A stretch of 64,000 nt of DNA from NCBI RefSeq assembly GCF_006345825.1, contig NZ_VCIX01000092.1:1364001-1428000 (forward strand). Direction: 5' to 3'. Within the stretch, counting starts at the first letter, position 1. Each line of letters opens with the position of its first letter. The translations under genes and the position numbers were made by a program. Origin of the DNA: Paenibacillus paridis. Lineage in GTDB: Bacteria > Bacillota > Bacilli > Paenibacillales > Paenibacillaceae. The notes under the pieces are model-generated. The model was given only the letters and a program-made list of their open reading frames with translations. It was not told where the DNA came from and ran no database searches. This document shows, piece by piece, positions 1 through 8,520 of this stretch.

Positions 1-884
1 GGCGTGAAGGCCGAAATATCCGTGCTTTGGAAACATTGACTGGTATCGATCTTATTATTGACGATACACCGGAAGCGGTCATTTTATCTGGTTTCGACCC
101 GATAAGACGCGAAATTGCCCGCACTTCTTTAGAAAAGCTTGTGGCTGACGGTCGTATCCACCCTGCAAGAATTGAAGAAATGGTTGAAAAATCCCGTAAG
201 GAAGTGGACGAGCGCATCCGTGAATACGGTGAGCAAGCAACTTTCGAGGTTGGCGTTCACAGCTTGCATCCGGATTTAATCAAGATTTTAGGTCGATTGA
301 AATATCGTACAAGTTATGGCCAGAATGTATTGAAGCACTCCATGGAAGTTGCTTATTTGACTGGATTGATGGCAGCAGAGCTTGGCCAGGATGTAACTTT
401 GGCAAGGCGCGCAGGATTGCTGCATGATATCGGTAAGGCGCTAGACCACGAAGTGGAAGGCTCACACGTTGAGATCGGCGTTGAGCTTGCTAAGAAATAC
501 AAGGAGCATCCTGTTGTTATTAACAGTATTGCTTCCCATCACGGCGATACGGAAGCCACTTCTGTTATCGCGATGCTCGTAGGAGCAGCTGATGCCTTGT
601 CAGCAGCGCGTCCAGGAGCTCGTCGTGAAACGCTTGAAACGTATATTAAACGACTGGAGAAGCTTGAAGATATCTCTGAATCGTTTGAAGGTGTTGAAAA
701 ATCGTACGCGATTCAAGCTGGCCGCGAAGTGCGCGTCATGGTGCAGCCAGAAAAAATCGATGATACTGAAGCTTTCCGCCTTGCACGTGATATTACGAAA
801 AAAATCGAAAGCGAGCTCGACTACCCAGGACATATTAAAGTTACGGTTATTCGAGAAACACGCGCGGTTGAATATGCGAAATAA
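1..884 (+). CDS. rny: Ribonuclease Y, C-terminal part (5' end outside window)
   Basis: Membrane-anchored endoribonuclease that starts bulk mRNA decay in Firmicutes. The reading frame is open from base 3, where the KH-domain GREGRNIR-type motif is seen directly (REGRNIRALE), so the gene starts upstream of the window and the TTG at 27 is not its start. The HD phosphohydrolase domain follows, with the metal-binding HDIGKA motif around base 425 and the SHHGD motif near 540. The N-terminal membrane anchor and coiled coil lie outside. Neighbours ymdB and spoVS repeat the order known from Bacillus. A 13-bp hairpin follows the stop codon. Confidence 0.97.
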   Translation, partial: REGRNIRALETLTGIDLIIDDTPEAVILSGFDPIRREIARTSLEKLVADGRIHPARIEEMVEKSRKEVDERIREYGEQATFEVGVHSLHPDLIKILGRLKYRTSYGQNVLKHSMEVAYLTGLMAAELGQDVTLARRAGLLHDIGKALDHEVEGSHVEIGVELAKKYKEHPVVINSIASHHGDTEATSVIAMLVGAADALSAARPGARRETLETYIKRLEKLEDISESFEGVEKSYAIQAGREVRVMVQPEKIDDTEAFRLARDITKKIESELDYPGHIKVTVIRETRAVEYAK

Positions 885-907
885 AACACAAACAAATATT
901 AGCTTTA

Positions 908-940
908 CAGAAAAGTGGCTGCTTGTTAGCCACTTTTCTG
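908..940 (+). terminator. Hairpin after rny
   Basis: A perfect 13-bp stem (908-920 paired with 928-940) with a 7-base loop. Only three T residues follow, so it may be a weak terminator or a 3'-end stabiliser; ymdB begins only 34 bases later. Confidence 0.6.
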
Positions 941-974
941 TTTGCAGGCGCACAAAAAAAGGAAGTGTATCGAC

Positions 975-1769
975 ATGAATGTATTATTTATCGGTGATAT
1001 CGTGGGAAATGTAGGAAGAAGCGCTTTGAAGCGTGTACTGCCCGCATTAAAAAGCAAATATAATCCTCATATTATTATTGCAAATGGAGAGAATGCTGCA
1101 GCTGGCCGCGGAATAACAGCCACCATAGCCAAGGAATTTTTCGAATGGGGAATCCATGGCATAACCATGGGTAACCATACGTGGGATAATAAAGATATTT
1201 TCGAATGGATCGATGACGAGCCGCGTCTTGTTCGTCCAGCCAACTATGCGGAAGGCGCTCCTGGTCAAGGCATGGCATTGATTAAAGCAGGAGGCAAGCA
1301 GCTTGCCATTATCAACTTGCAGGGCCGCACCTTTTTACCGCCGATCGACTGCCCATTCCGCAAGGCGGATGAGTTGATTGAAGAAGCGCAAGAGATGACA
1401 AGCAACATCCTTGTTGATTTCCATGCGGAAGCGACCTCCGAAAAAATTGCTATGGGCTGGCATTTGGATGGCAGAGCGTCGATCGTTCTAGGCACGCATA
1501 CTCATGTTCAAACCAATGATGATACGATTTTGCCTGGAGGCACGGCTTACATAACGGATGTGGGCATGGTCGGGCCAAAAGAAGGCGTACTCGGGATGGA
1601 ACGGACGGCAGTGCTTCACAAATTTATTACACAGCTGCCGGTTAGGTTTGTGGTAGATGAAGGAAAATGGCATTTGCATGCGATTTCGGTACAAATCGAT
1701 GATGCAACGGGACTAGCACGCAAAATTGAAAAGATTCGGCTGACAGAAGATGAATGGCTGCTCATGTAA
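975..1769 (+). CDS. ymdB: YmdB-family metallophosphoesterase
   Basis: A 264-residue calcineurin-like phosphoesterase of the YmdB family; in Bacillus this family hydrolyses 2',3'-cyclic nucleotides and influences motility and biofilm choice. The N-terminal GDIVG motif, NGENAA, GNHTWD and the late GTHTHVQT motif supply the expected metal-binding Asp, Asn and His residues. I chose the ATG at 975 because GGAAGTG lies just upstream and the family starts with MNVLFIGDI; an in-frame ATG at 942 would add an atypical basic tail. It follows rny, as in Bacillus. Confidence 0.95.
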   Translation: MNVLFIGDIVGNVGRSALKRVLPALKSKYNPHIIIANGENAAAGRGITATIAKEFFEWGIHGITMGNHTWDNKDIFEWIDDEPRLVRPANYAEGAPGQGMALIKAGGKQLAIINLQGRTFLPPIDCPFRKADELIEEAQEMTSNILVDFHAEATSEKIAMGWHLDGRASIVLGTHTHVQTNDDTILPGGTAYITDVGMVGPKEGVLGMERTAVLHKFITQLPVRFVVDEGKWHLHAISVQIDDATGLARKIEKIRLTEDEWLLM

Positions 1770-1830
1770 TGAGCCGAATCTTTGAAAAGTTCCGACAATT
1801 CTGAACAGTTTGTTAATAGATGCAATAAAA

Positions 1831-1859
1831 GCAGGAATTTTTTAATCTCCCTCGAATAC
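1831..1859 (+). promoter_or_regulatory. SigmaH-type promoter of spoVS
   Basis: GCAGGAATT at 1831-1839 fits the SigmaH -35 consensus RnAGGAwww, and TCGAATACT near 1852-1860 carries the GAAT core of the -10, with about 12 bases between. The start codon of spoVS is about 50 bases downstream. B. subtilis spoVS is known to depend on SigmaH; assignment here is by sequence match only. Confidence 0.7.
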
Positions 1860-1906
1860 TATTTAAAAGTGGAATCCATCCAACAGTCCAAGGGGAGGTT
1901 CTTTTT

Positions 1907-2167
1907 ATGGATGTATTAAAAGTTTCAGCAAAATCCAATCCAAATTCCGTTGCAGGTGCGCTAGCTGGCGTTCTTCGTGAACGTGGTGGTGCGGAACTGC
2001 AAGCCATTGGAGCTGGCGCGTTGAATCAAGCGATTAAAGCAGTTGCAATCGCTCGAGGATTTGTCGCACCCAGCGGGGTGGATCTAATTTGTATTCCAGC
2101 TTTTACAGACATTGTGATTGACGGGGAGGACCGGACAGCAATCAAATTGATTGTTGAGCCTCGGTAG
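1907..2167 (+). CDS. spoVS: Stage V sporulation protein S
   Basis: An 86-residue SpoVS protein, full length for the family, an Alba-fold DNA-binding-like protein needed for late sporulation and coat assembly in Bacillus. It begins MDVLKVSAKSNPNSVAGA, the highly conserved family start. AGGGGAGG precedes the ATG at a normal distance. It is a monocistronic unit: a SigmaH-type promoter lies upstream and a hairpin with a seven-T run lies downstream. Its presence shows that the organism is a spore former. Confidence 0.98.
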   Translation: MDVLKVSAKSNPNSVAGALAGVLRERGGAELQAIGAGALNQAIKAVAIARGFVAPSGVDLICIPAFTDIVIDGEDRTAIKLIVEPR

Positions 2168-2220
2168 CAAGTCCAAGCGGCGTTAAGCAGCAAGCCAATT
2201 GGATTAAATGAAACGTTTCG

Positions 2221-2248
2221 CCTGTTTACGACGTAGACAGGTTTTTTT
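2221..2248 (+). terminator. Terminator of spoVS
   Basis: CCTGTTTACG and CGTAGACAGG form a stem (one G-T pair), directly followed by TTTTTTT at 2242-2248. Confidence 0.8.
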
Positions 2249-2281
2249 GCTATGAACCAAGCCTGTGATGGAGGCGATACT

Positions 2282-3223
2282 GTGAACGTGGTAGATTTTC
2301 ATTGCGATGTGCTTTGCAAGTTATTGATGGATGAGCAATTAACGTTTCGCGCAGGCAAGCTGGAAAGTTTGGATGTTACATACGAGCGCCTGAAGGCAGC
2401 TGGCACGGTTCTGCAAACCTTTGCGATCTACATTCCCCAATTGTTAAATGGACGGTTAGAGCCTATTCTAGAGAGTGTGGACAGGTTTCATCAGTTAATC
2501 CTGACTTGTGAGGATATGAAATGGGTGAAGACGGTCCAGGATCTGGATTTTTGCCTAAACAACGGGAAAATAGGAGCGCTATTATCGCTTGAAGGCGTTG
2601 ACGGCCTTCAGGGACAAATGTCGATGCTGCGAATCATGCAGCAGCTTGGCATTCGAGCTGCCGGTCTCACTTGGAATCATGCGAATTGGGCAGCTGATGG
2701 CGCGATGGAGCCGCGAGGCGGCGGTTTAACGGCTAAAGGCAGAACGTTTGTTGAAGAATGCAATCAACTGGAAATTTTAATAGATGTGTCACATTTATCT
2801 GAACGTGCGTTTTGGGACGTCGCTGAACTTTCGGCCAGGCCTTTCCTTGCTTCGCATTCCAATGCCAGAGCCATTTGCGATCATCCTCGTAATTTGACAA
2901 ATGCGCAAATTAAGGAAATCATTGCAAAGCAAGGTTTAGTCGGTATCACCTTTGTCCCTTGGTTCGTGTCACAAGCGGAAGTGGTTGGAGTGGACGATCT
3001 GCTGCGCCATATTGAGCATATATGCGAGCTCGGCGGAGAAAACCATATTATGCTCGGTTCTGATTTCGACGGTATCGATCGCTACATTAAAGGGTTAACG
3101 CACCCCGGGGAGCTTGTTTCCCTTCAGGATGCTCTGCTCAAAAGGTATTCCAGTACGCAAACGGAACATTTTATGTCAGGAAATGCCCTTCGATTCCTTA
3201 AAAATAGCCTTCCAAATGCTTAG
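2282..3223 (+). CDS. Membrane dipeptidase (peptidase family M19)
   Basis: A zinc dipeptidase of the renal dipeptidase/M19 family, about 313 residues, normal for bacterial members. Visible metal-site motifs are FHCD at the start (HxD), the bridging Glu in LLSLEGVDG, the His of DVSHLSE and SHSNAR, and the Asp of GSDFDG near the end. The GTG at 2282 has GGAGGC eight bases upstream and is preferred to the in-frame ATG at 2252, which overlaps the spoVS terminator. The natural substrate (cell-wall, D-amino-acid or other dipeptides) cannot be told from sequence. Confidence 0.92.
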   Translation: MNVVDFHCDVLCKLLMDEQLTFRAGKLESLDVTYERLKAAGTVLQTFAIYIPQLLNGRLEPILESVDRFHQLILTCEDMKWVKTVQDLDFCLNNGKIGALLSLEGVDGLQGQMSMLRIMQQLGIRAAGLTWNHANWAADGAMEPRGGGLTAKGRTFVEECNQLEILIDVSHLSERAFWDVAELSARPFLASHSNARAICDHPRNLTNAQIKEIIAKQGLVGITFVPWFVSQAEVVGVDDLLRHIEHICELGGENHIMLGSDFDGIDRYIKGLTHPGELVSLQDALLKRYSSTQTEHFMSGNALRFLKNSLPNA

Positions 3224-3322
3224 CGTTGTCCCATCTGTTTGCGGTATGGAATCAATCGAAACAAATTATGTTTTCATTAAGCGTTTACATCTTGATTTTT
3301 ATGTGATTGCGCTTTAAACTTG

Positions 3323-3374
3323 TTGTGACTGTTATGACTTATACGATATAATAATTTATTGATAATGATTATTA
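3323..3374 (+). promoter_or_regulatory. SigmaA-type promoter overlapped by a Fur-box-like dyad
   Basis: TTGTGA (3323-3328) and TATAAT (3347-3352) are 18 bases apart. At 3360-3374 lies TGATAATGATTATTA, which matches the 7-1-7 Fur consensus TGATAATnATTATCA at 14 of 15 positions and sits at or just after the expected transcription start. A PerR or Zur site would look similar but fits less well. Confidence 0.55.
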
Positions 3375-3405
3375 GCACGTTCTAGAAAAAGAGGAGTTGG
3401 GCATT

Positions 3406-5163
3406 TTGATTAGTCAATTGTCTTGGAAGATCGGGGGACAACAAGGGGAAGGCGTCGAGAGTACGGACCGAATCTTTTCCACGGCGCTTAATCGCTTGGG
3501 CTATTATTTATATGGTTATCGGCATTTTTCTTCAAGGATCAAGGGTGGACATACCAATAATAAAATTCGGATAAGCACACAACCGATCCGTGCGATTTCG
3601 GATGATTTGGATATTCTTGTGGCGTTTGACCAAGAAAGCATCGACTTGAACGCGAAGGAACTGCGCTTAGGCGGGGTCATCGTTGCGGATGCCAAGTTCA
3701 ACCCTACAATTCCAGACGGCATAGATGCAAGATTGTTCGCAGTGCCGATTACGAAGATGGCGGAGGAGCTAGGCACCTCACTAATGAAAAACATGGTTGC
3801 CTCAGGTGCTTCTTGGGCGCTTCTTGGCTTGCCGCTGGAAGTATTCAATAAAGCAGTGGAAGAGGAATTTGGTCGCAAAGGCGCAGCCATTGTAGAGAAA
3901 AACATCGAGGCGGTAAAACGCGGAGCTGAATTTGTACTCGAGCAAGCCGGAGGACCGCTTGATGAGTTCAAGCTTGATGAGGCGGACGGACAGCAAAAGC
4001 TGTTCATGATCGGAAACGAAGCCATTGGACTTGGTTCCATCGCTGCCGGCTGCCGCTTGATGGCGGCTTATCCGATTACACCGGCATCAGAGATTATGGA
4101 ATATTTAATCAAGAAGCTTCCTAAGTTCGGCGGTACGGTCGTCCAAACCGAGGATGAAATTGCAGCCGTTACGATGGCGATTGGCGCCAATTATGCGGGT
4201 GTGCGCACGATGACTGCATCGGCAGGCCCTGGCCTTGCCCTCATGATGGAAGCTATCGGCCTTGCAGGCATGACGGAAACTCCGCTCGTCATCGTCAATA
4301 CCCAGCGTGGCGGTCCTTCGACAGGTTTGCCAACCAAGCAGGAGCAATCTGACCTCAATGCCATGGTTTACGGGACGCATGGCGAAATTCCGAAAATTGT
4401 TATCGCTCCGGCATCGATCGAGGATTGCTTCTATGATACGATCGAATCGTTTAACCTTGCGGAGCAATATCAGGTCCCGGTCATTCTGATGACGGATCTG
4501 CAGCTGTCGCTTGGCAAGCAATCCTGCGATCAGCTCGATTACGACAAAATTGAAATCAAACGCGGCAAGCTCGTTCAGGATGTTCCTGCGCTTGAAGGCC
4601 ATGATTTGTTTAAACGCTACGAACTGACAGAAGATGGCGTCTCCCCGCGCGTGCTGCCGGGCGAGAAGGGCGGTCTGCACCACGTTACAGGCGTTGAGCA
4701 TGACGAGACAGGTCGTCCGTCCGAAAATGCTTTAAACCGTCAGAATATGATGGATAAGCGTCTTGGCAAGCTGGACAATATGTATATCCGTGATGCCATC
4801 CGCGTCGATGCCCCACACGAAACGCCTGAGCTGCTTATTATCGGAATGGGCTCCACGGGTGGCACCATCGATGAGGCTAGAACTTTGCTCTCGCAAGACG
4901 GCATAACGACAAACCATATTACGATCCGCCAGATTCACCCGTTCCCGACGAAGCCTCTGCTTCCTTACTTGCAAAATGCAAAAAAAGTGATCGTCATCGA
5001 GAACAATGCGACCGGACAGCTGGCTGGCCAAATTAAAATGAATGCAGGTTTCGCCGAAAAAATCGAAAGCTTGCTCAAATATGACGGCAATCCGTTTCTG
5101 CCTTCCGACGTTCACAAAGCATGTAAGGAGTTGAGTCTAGATGGCAACATTCAAAGAGTTTAG
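3406..5163 (+). CDS. korA: 2-oxoacid:ferredoxin oxidoreductase, fused gamma-alpha subunit
   Basis: Larger subunit of a CoA-dependent 2-oxoacid:acceptor oxidoreductase, probably 2-oxoglutarate synthase. An N-terminal gamma-like domain (about residues 1-190, GGQQGEGVEST then SRIKGGH) is joined to the alpha domain (about 200-580), which carries TEDEIAA and TQRGGPSTGLPT. Start taken at TTG 3406 with GAGGAG at 3391-3396 upstream; an in-frame TTG at 3397 abuts that site. It overlaps korB by 23 bases, implying translational coupling. A Fur-like dyad lies upstream. Substrate choice (2-oxoglutarate or another keto acid) is inferred from overall family, not proven. Confidence 0.92.
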   Translation: MISQLSWKIGGQQGEGVESTDRIFSTALNRLGYYLYGYRHFSSRIKGGHTNNKIRISTQPIRAISDDLDILVAFDQESIDLNAKELRLGGVIVADAKFNPTIPDGIDARLFAVPITKMAEELGTSLMKNMVASGASWALLGLPLEVFNKAVEEEFGRKGAAIVEKNIEAVKRGAEFVLEQAGGPLDEFKLDEADGQQKLFMIGNEAIGLGSIAAGCRLMAAYPITPASEIMEYLIKKLPKFGGTVVQTEDEIAAVTMAIGANYAGVRTMTASAGPGLALMMEAIGLAGMTETPLVIVNTQRGGPSTGLPTKQEQSDLNAMVYGTHGEIPKIVIAPASIEDCFYDTIESFNLAEQYQVPVILMTDLQLSLGKQSCDQLDYDKIEIKRGKLVQDVPALEGHDLFKRYELTEDGVSPRVLPGEKGGLHHVTGVEHDETGRPSENALNRQNMMDKRLGKLDNMYIRDAIRVDAPHETPELLIIGMGSTGGTIDEARTLLSQDGITTNHITIRQIHPFPTKPLLPYLQNAKKVIVIENNATGQLAGQIKMNAGFAEKIESLLKYDGNPFLPSDVHKACKELSLDGNIQRV

Positions 5164-6007
5164 AAATAATGTAAAGCCGAACTGGTGCCCGGGCTGCGGT
5201 GATTTCTCCATCCAAGCAGCCATTCAGCGCGCAGCGGCAAATGTAGGGCTGGAGCCTGAAAACTTGGCTGTGATCTCGGGAATCGGCTGCTCAGGCCGGA
5301 TCTCAGGCTATATTAATGCTTATGGTTTCCATGGTATCCATGGACGCGTGCTTCCGATCGCGCAAGGCGTTAAGCTTGCAAACCGTGAGCTTACGGTTAT
5401 CGCATCAGGCGGCGACGGCGATGGATTCGCTATCGGCATGGGACATACGGTGCATGCGATTCGCCGTAACCTGAACGTGACCTATATCGTAATGGATAAC
5501 CAAATCTATGGCTTAACCAAAGGTCAGACTTCTCCGCGCAGCGCTGAAGGCTTCAAAACAAAATCGACGCCGGAGGGTTCCATCGAGACGACGCTGTCAC
5601 CGCTTGAAATCGCTTTGTCAGCAGGCGCTACGTTTGTTGCCCAGTCGTTCTCAAGCGATTTGAAGCAATTGACGAAGTTGATTGAAGAGGGCATCAATCA
5701 TGAAGGCTTCTCACTCATCAACGTATTTAGCCCGTGTGTTACCTTCAATAAAATCAATACGTACGACTGGTTCAAAGAAAACATCGTGAATTTGGAGCAA
5801 TTCCCTGATTACGATCCGTCCAACCGCGTACAAGCGATGAATAAGATTATGGAGACGAACGGCTTGCTTACAGGTCTGATCTATCAGAACAAAACGCGCA
5901 AATCCTATGAGGACCTGGTTACAGGCTTCAAACAAGAAGGACTTGCCAAGCAAAATATTAAGATTTCCTCCGAGGAATTCGATAAGCTTGTTGCCGAATT
6001 TAAATAA
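5141..6007 (+). CDS. korB: 2-oxoacid:ferredoxin oxidoreductase, beta subunit
   Basis: Thiamine-diphosphate-binding beta subunit of 288 residues. WCPGCGDF near residue 16 gives Fe-S cysteines, GIGCSGR supplies another, and GGDGDGFAIG with DNQIYGLTKGQ forms the diphosphate/Mg-binding segment. The ATG at 5141 has AAGGAG upstream inside the end of korA, so the two subunits are translated together. With KorA it should oxidatively decarboxylate a 2-oxoacid to acyl-CoA and reduce ferredoxin. A strong terminator ends the operon. Confidence 0.95.
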   Translation: MATFKEFRNNVKPNWCPGCGDFSIQAAIQRAAANVGLEPENLAVISGIGCSGRISGYINAYGFHGIHGRVLPIAQGVKLANRELTVIASGGDGDGFAIGMGHTVHAIRRNLNVTYIVMDNQIYGLTKGQTSPRSAEGFKTKSTPEGSIETTLSPLEIALSAGATFVAQSFSSDLKQLTKLIEEGINHEGFSLINVFSPCVTFNKINTYDWFKENIVNLEQFPDYDPSNRVQAMNKIMETNGLLTGLIYQNKTRKSYEDLVTGFKQEGLAKQNIKISSEEFDKLVAEFK

Positions 6008-6020
6008 ATGGTATGATAAG

Positions 6021-6048
6021 CATACGGCCTTGCGGCCGTATGTTTTTT
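6021..6048 (+). terminator. Terminator of korAB
   Basis: CATACGGCC / GGCCGTATG, a perfect 9-bp stem with a TTGC loop, followed by six T residues. Confidence 0.92.
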
Positions 6049-6108
6049 CATCTGGGCTTGTTCAGCAGGTTCAACAGAGTAATTACTTCATAGCAGGAGA
6101 GTGACAAC

Positions 6109-6684
6109 ATGATACATAAGGAAGTTACAATTGGCGTATCGGCAAGACACATTCACTTATCACAAGAGCATGTCGAGCTGTTGTTCGGCAAAGGATATGA
6201 GTTAACGGAGATGAAACCACTCTCACAACCGGGGCAATATGCGGCGAACGAAACGGTGGCAGTGGTCGGTCCCAAGGGAACCTTCGCAAAGGTGAGAATT
6301 CTTGGACCTGCTAGGAAGCAGACGCAACTGGAAGTATCGCGTACAGACGCATTTGCTTTAGGCGTTAACCCGCCCGTTCGGGAATCGGGGGATACGAAAG
6401 GATCAGCTGGCATCATGCTGCAGGGCCCAGCTGGAGAGGTTACGATTGAAGAGGGCGTTATCGTTGCTGCCCGTCATATTCACTTTCATACAAGCGATGC
6501 AGAGCGATTCGGAATTTCGGACAAGCAGTCGCTTCGTGTTCGTTTTGCAGGAGAGCGCGGCGTGGTGTTCGAAAATGTTGTTGCGCGCGTATCAGAGCAA
6601 TATGCGCTTGATATGCATATCGATACCGACGAGGCCAATGCTGCAGGCGTGAAAAACGGAGATAAAGCCGAAATTATCGACTAG
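6109..6684 (+). CDS. pduL: PduL-type phosphate propanoyltransferase/phosphotransacetylase
   Basis: A 191-residue PduL-family enzyme that interconverts acyl-CoA and acyl phosphate. The family's two zinc-binding HIH stretches are visible: ARHIHLSQEHVE near residue 13 and AARHIHFHT near 121. AGGAGAGTG precedes the ATG. No bacterial-microcompartment genes or encapsulation peptide are seen nearby, so it is more likely a free housekeeping acetate/propionate enzyme than a shell-associated one. It has its own terminator. Confidence 0.93.
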   Translation: MIHKEVTIGVSARHIHLSQEHVELLFGKGYELTEMKPLSQPGQYAANETVAVVGPKGTFAKVRILGPARKQTQLEVSRTDAFALGVNPPVRESGDTKGSAGIMLQGPAGEVTIEEGVIVAARHIHFHTSDAERFGISDKQSLRVRFAGERGVVFENVVARVSEQYALDMHIDTDEANAAGVKNGDKAEIID

Positions 6685-6709
6685 TGTTGATTAAACTACA
6701 ATGAGGTAA

Positions 6710-6761
6710 AAAAAACTGCTTCCTAGGGGTTCGTCAATGACGACCAGGAAGCAGTTTTTTT
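6710..6761. terminator. Bidirectional terminator between pduL and the efflux gene
   Basis: AAAAAACTGCTTCCT pairs with AGGAAGCAGTTTTTTT around a GGGTTCGTCAATGACGACC core. A-run before and T-run after allow it to act on both the rightward pduL transcript and the leftward MFS transcript. Confidence 0.85.
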
Positions 6762-6841
6762 ATATAAGAACCAAACACGCCTCGGACCAAAGGGCGGCAA
6801 TAACCGTCTCACCTTGGCATATCGATAGGAAGAAAAAGCAG

Positions 6842-8335
6842 TTAGTGTCCCATCATCATGGACATTTCTGGTTTTTCATCTGGGTTTGTTCCTTGTTCCT
6901 GTTTAGGTCTGCGAAGAAGCAAGCCAACAATGATGCCTACGATGGAAATGACAGCAAGAATGAAGAAGGTATCGCCATAGGAGGAATATACAACATTCGG
7001 TCCTGGGGCGTTCGTTCCGTAATGCTCCATTCTGCTCGCCAGTATCGTTGACAAGCCTGCAATAGCAAAGGAAGTCATAACCTGCTGTGCGGCAGCCGTT
7101 AGCGAAGTTACGCGGCTAACAAGCTCTCTTGGAGCGGACTGCATAATATGCGTATTCAGCGGCATCATTGACAAGCCCATACCTGCGCCTAGCATAGCGA
7201 GCGGAATCATAAGCGTCAATAGTGTTGTATCCGCTGAAATTTGGCTAAGGATGAAGCCTGCGATGGTGACAATGGTTAATCCAGAAATAACGACTGGGCG
7301 CGCACCGAAGCGGTCAAATAGCTTGCCTCCGATCGGCATAAAGATGCCGGCAGCGAGTGCTTGTGGCAGCAAAATCAGACCAGTATTGAATGCGGTGTAG
7401 CCTTTTGCGATTTGCAAGAAGATCGGAATCAGAAACAGCGTGCCGAACAATGCAATTTGGACAATCCATTGCAGTATAATGCCGCGGGTAAAATTGCTTG
7501 ATTTGAAAACGCGCAGCTCAAGCAATGGTTCCTTGCGGCTAAGCTCAACGATGATGAATACAATCAGAGCTACGCCGCCAACAATCATTCCCGTTAAGGC
7601 TTCGGGTGATGTCCAGCCGTTTCCTGCGCCGCCTTCGCCGCCGCCGGCAGAGCTAACGCCATAAGCCAGCATGGCAAAGGCAAGCGGAGCAAAGATCATG
7701 CCAAGGAAGTCGAGGGACGGCACGCGCTTGCGCTCTATGATTGGCAGCGTACGAAGACCGATAATGACGGCAACGACGCCAATAGGAAGATTGATAATGA
7801 AAATCCAATGCCAGGATACATAATCAACAAGCCAGCCTGCAACTACAGGTCCAAGAGCAGGAGCGAGCAGCATCGGGATTCCGATCATGCCCATCACGGC
7901 ACCTTGCTTGCCTGGAGGGCTAAGCCTGAATGTGAAGGCCATTGCAATCGGAGCAACCATGCCTCCGCCGAGACCTTGAATGATACGGAATACAATTAGC
8001 TGTTCAGCAGTACTTGCCAGAGCGCACAGGGCTGAACCAAGGGTAAACATGATAATGGAGAACAAGAAGACTTGTTTGGCTCCGAATCGGTCGGACATCC
8101 ATCCCGCGAGCGGGATTACAGCCGCTTGTGCCAGCGCATAGCCAGTAATCGTCCATTGAACGAGTGACATCGGACTTTTGAAATCAGCCATTAAACCAGG
8201 CATTGCGACATTCATTGCCGTGCCGTCGAGAATGACCATAAACATACCGACGATGATGGCGATGAGCGGAGCAATAATGTTCCGGATCGACATCGGATCG
8301 CCTTTGGGTGCTGCTTTTTGTGAAGCTGAAGCCAT
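6842..8335 (-). CDS. DHA2-family MFS multidrug efflux pump (EmrB/QacA type)
   Basis: A 497-residue drug:H+ antiporter with about 14 predicted membrane segments. The early segment VMLDGTAMNVAMPG-like region (motif D1), the GWMSDRFGAKQVF loop (motif A) and GPVVAGWLVD (motif C) are diagnostic of the DHA2 group. The start is taken at the ATG at 8335 because GGGAGG lies seven bases before it; an in-frame upstream ATG lacks a site. A divergent TetR gene lies upstream with a perfect palindrome in between, so expression is probably ligand-induced by relief of TetR repression. Substrate unknown. Confidence 0.92.
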   Translation of the reverse strand: MASASQKAAPKGDPMSIRNIIAPLIAIIVGMFMVILDGTAMNVAMPGLMADFKSPMSLVQWTITGYALAQAAVIPLAGWMSDRFGAKQVFLFSIIMFTLGSALCALASTAEQLIVFRIIQGLGGGMVAPIAMAFTFRLSPPGKQGAVMGMIGIPMLLAPALGPVVAGWLVDYVSWHWIFIINLPIGVVAVIIGLRTLPIIERKRVPSLDFLGMIFAPLAFAMLAYGVSSAGGGEGGAGNGWTSPEALTGMIVGGVALIVFIIVELSRKEPLLELRVFKSSNFTRGIILQWIVQIALFGTLFLIPIFLQIAKGYTAFNTGLILLPQALAAGIFMPIGGKLFDRFGARPVVISGLTIVTIAGFILSQISADTTLLTLMIPLAMLGAGMGLSMMPLNTHIMQSAPRELVSRVTSLTAAAQQVMTSFAIAGLSTILASRMEHYGTNAPGPNVVYSSYGDTFFILAVISIVGIIVGLLLRRPKQEQGTNPDEKPEMSMMMGH

Positions 8336-8430
8336 TTCAAATCCTCCCATCCCTATATAGGGGTCTTTTCTTTCCAATTGTTGACCTTCTGTGACCTGTC
8401 AGGCTACAATGAAAAGATGACCGCTTCTAT

Positions 8431-8450
8431 GTGCGGACAATTGTCCGCAC
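8431..8450. promoter_or_regulatory. TetR-family operator, perfect 20-bp palindrome
   Basis: GTGCGGACAA followed immediately by TTGTCCGCAC: 10-bp half-sites with no mismatch, placed midway between the divergent efflux gene and tetR gene. Position and symmetry fit an operator that represses both. Confidence 0.8.
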
Positions 8451-8520
8451 TACTGAATAATAATGACGATTAGGCAAATTGTCAATCGTTCATTTGCGAA
8501 TGCGGAAAGAGGAGATAGGA

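Noticed and set aside
942..974. Upstream in-frame start for ymdB
   Set aside because: It lies next to the rny hairpin, adds residues absent from the family and has no suitable ribosome binding site, unlike the ATG at 975.
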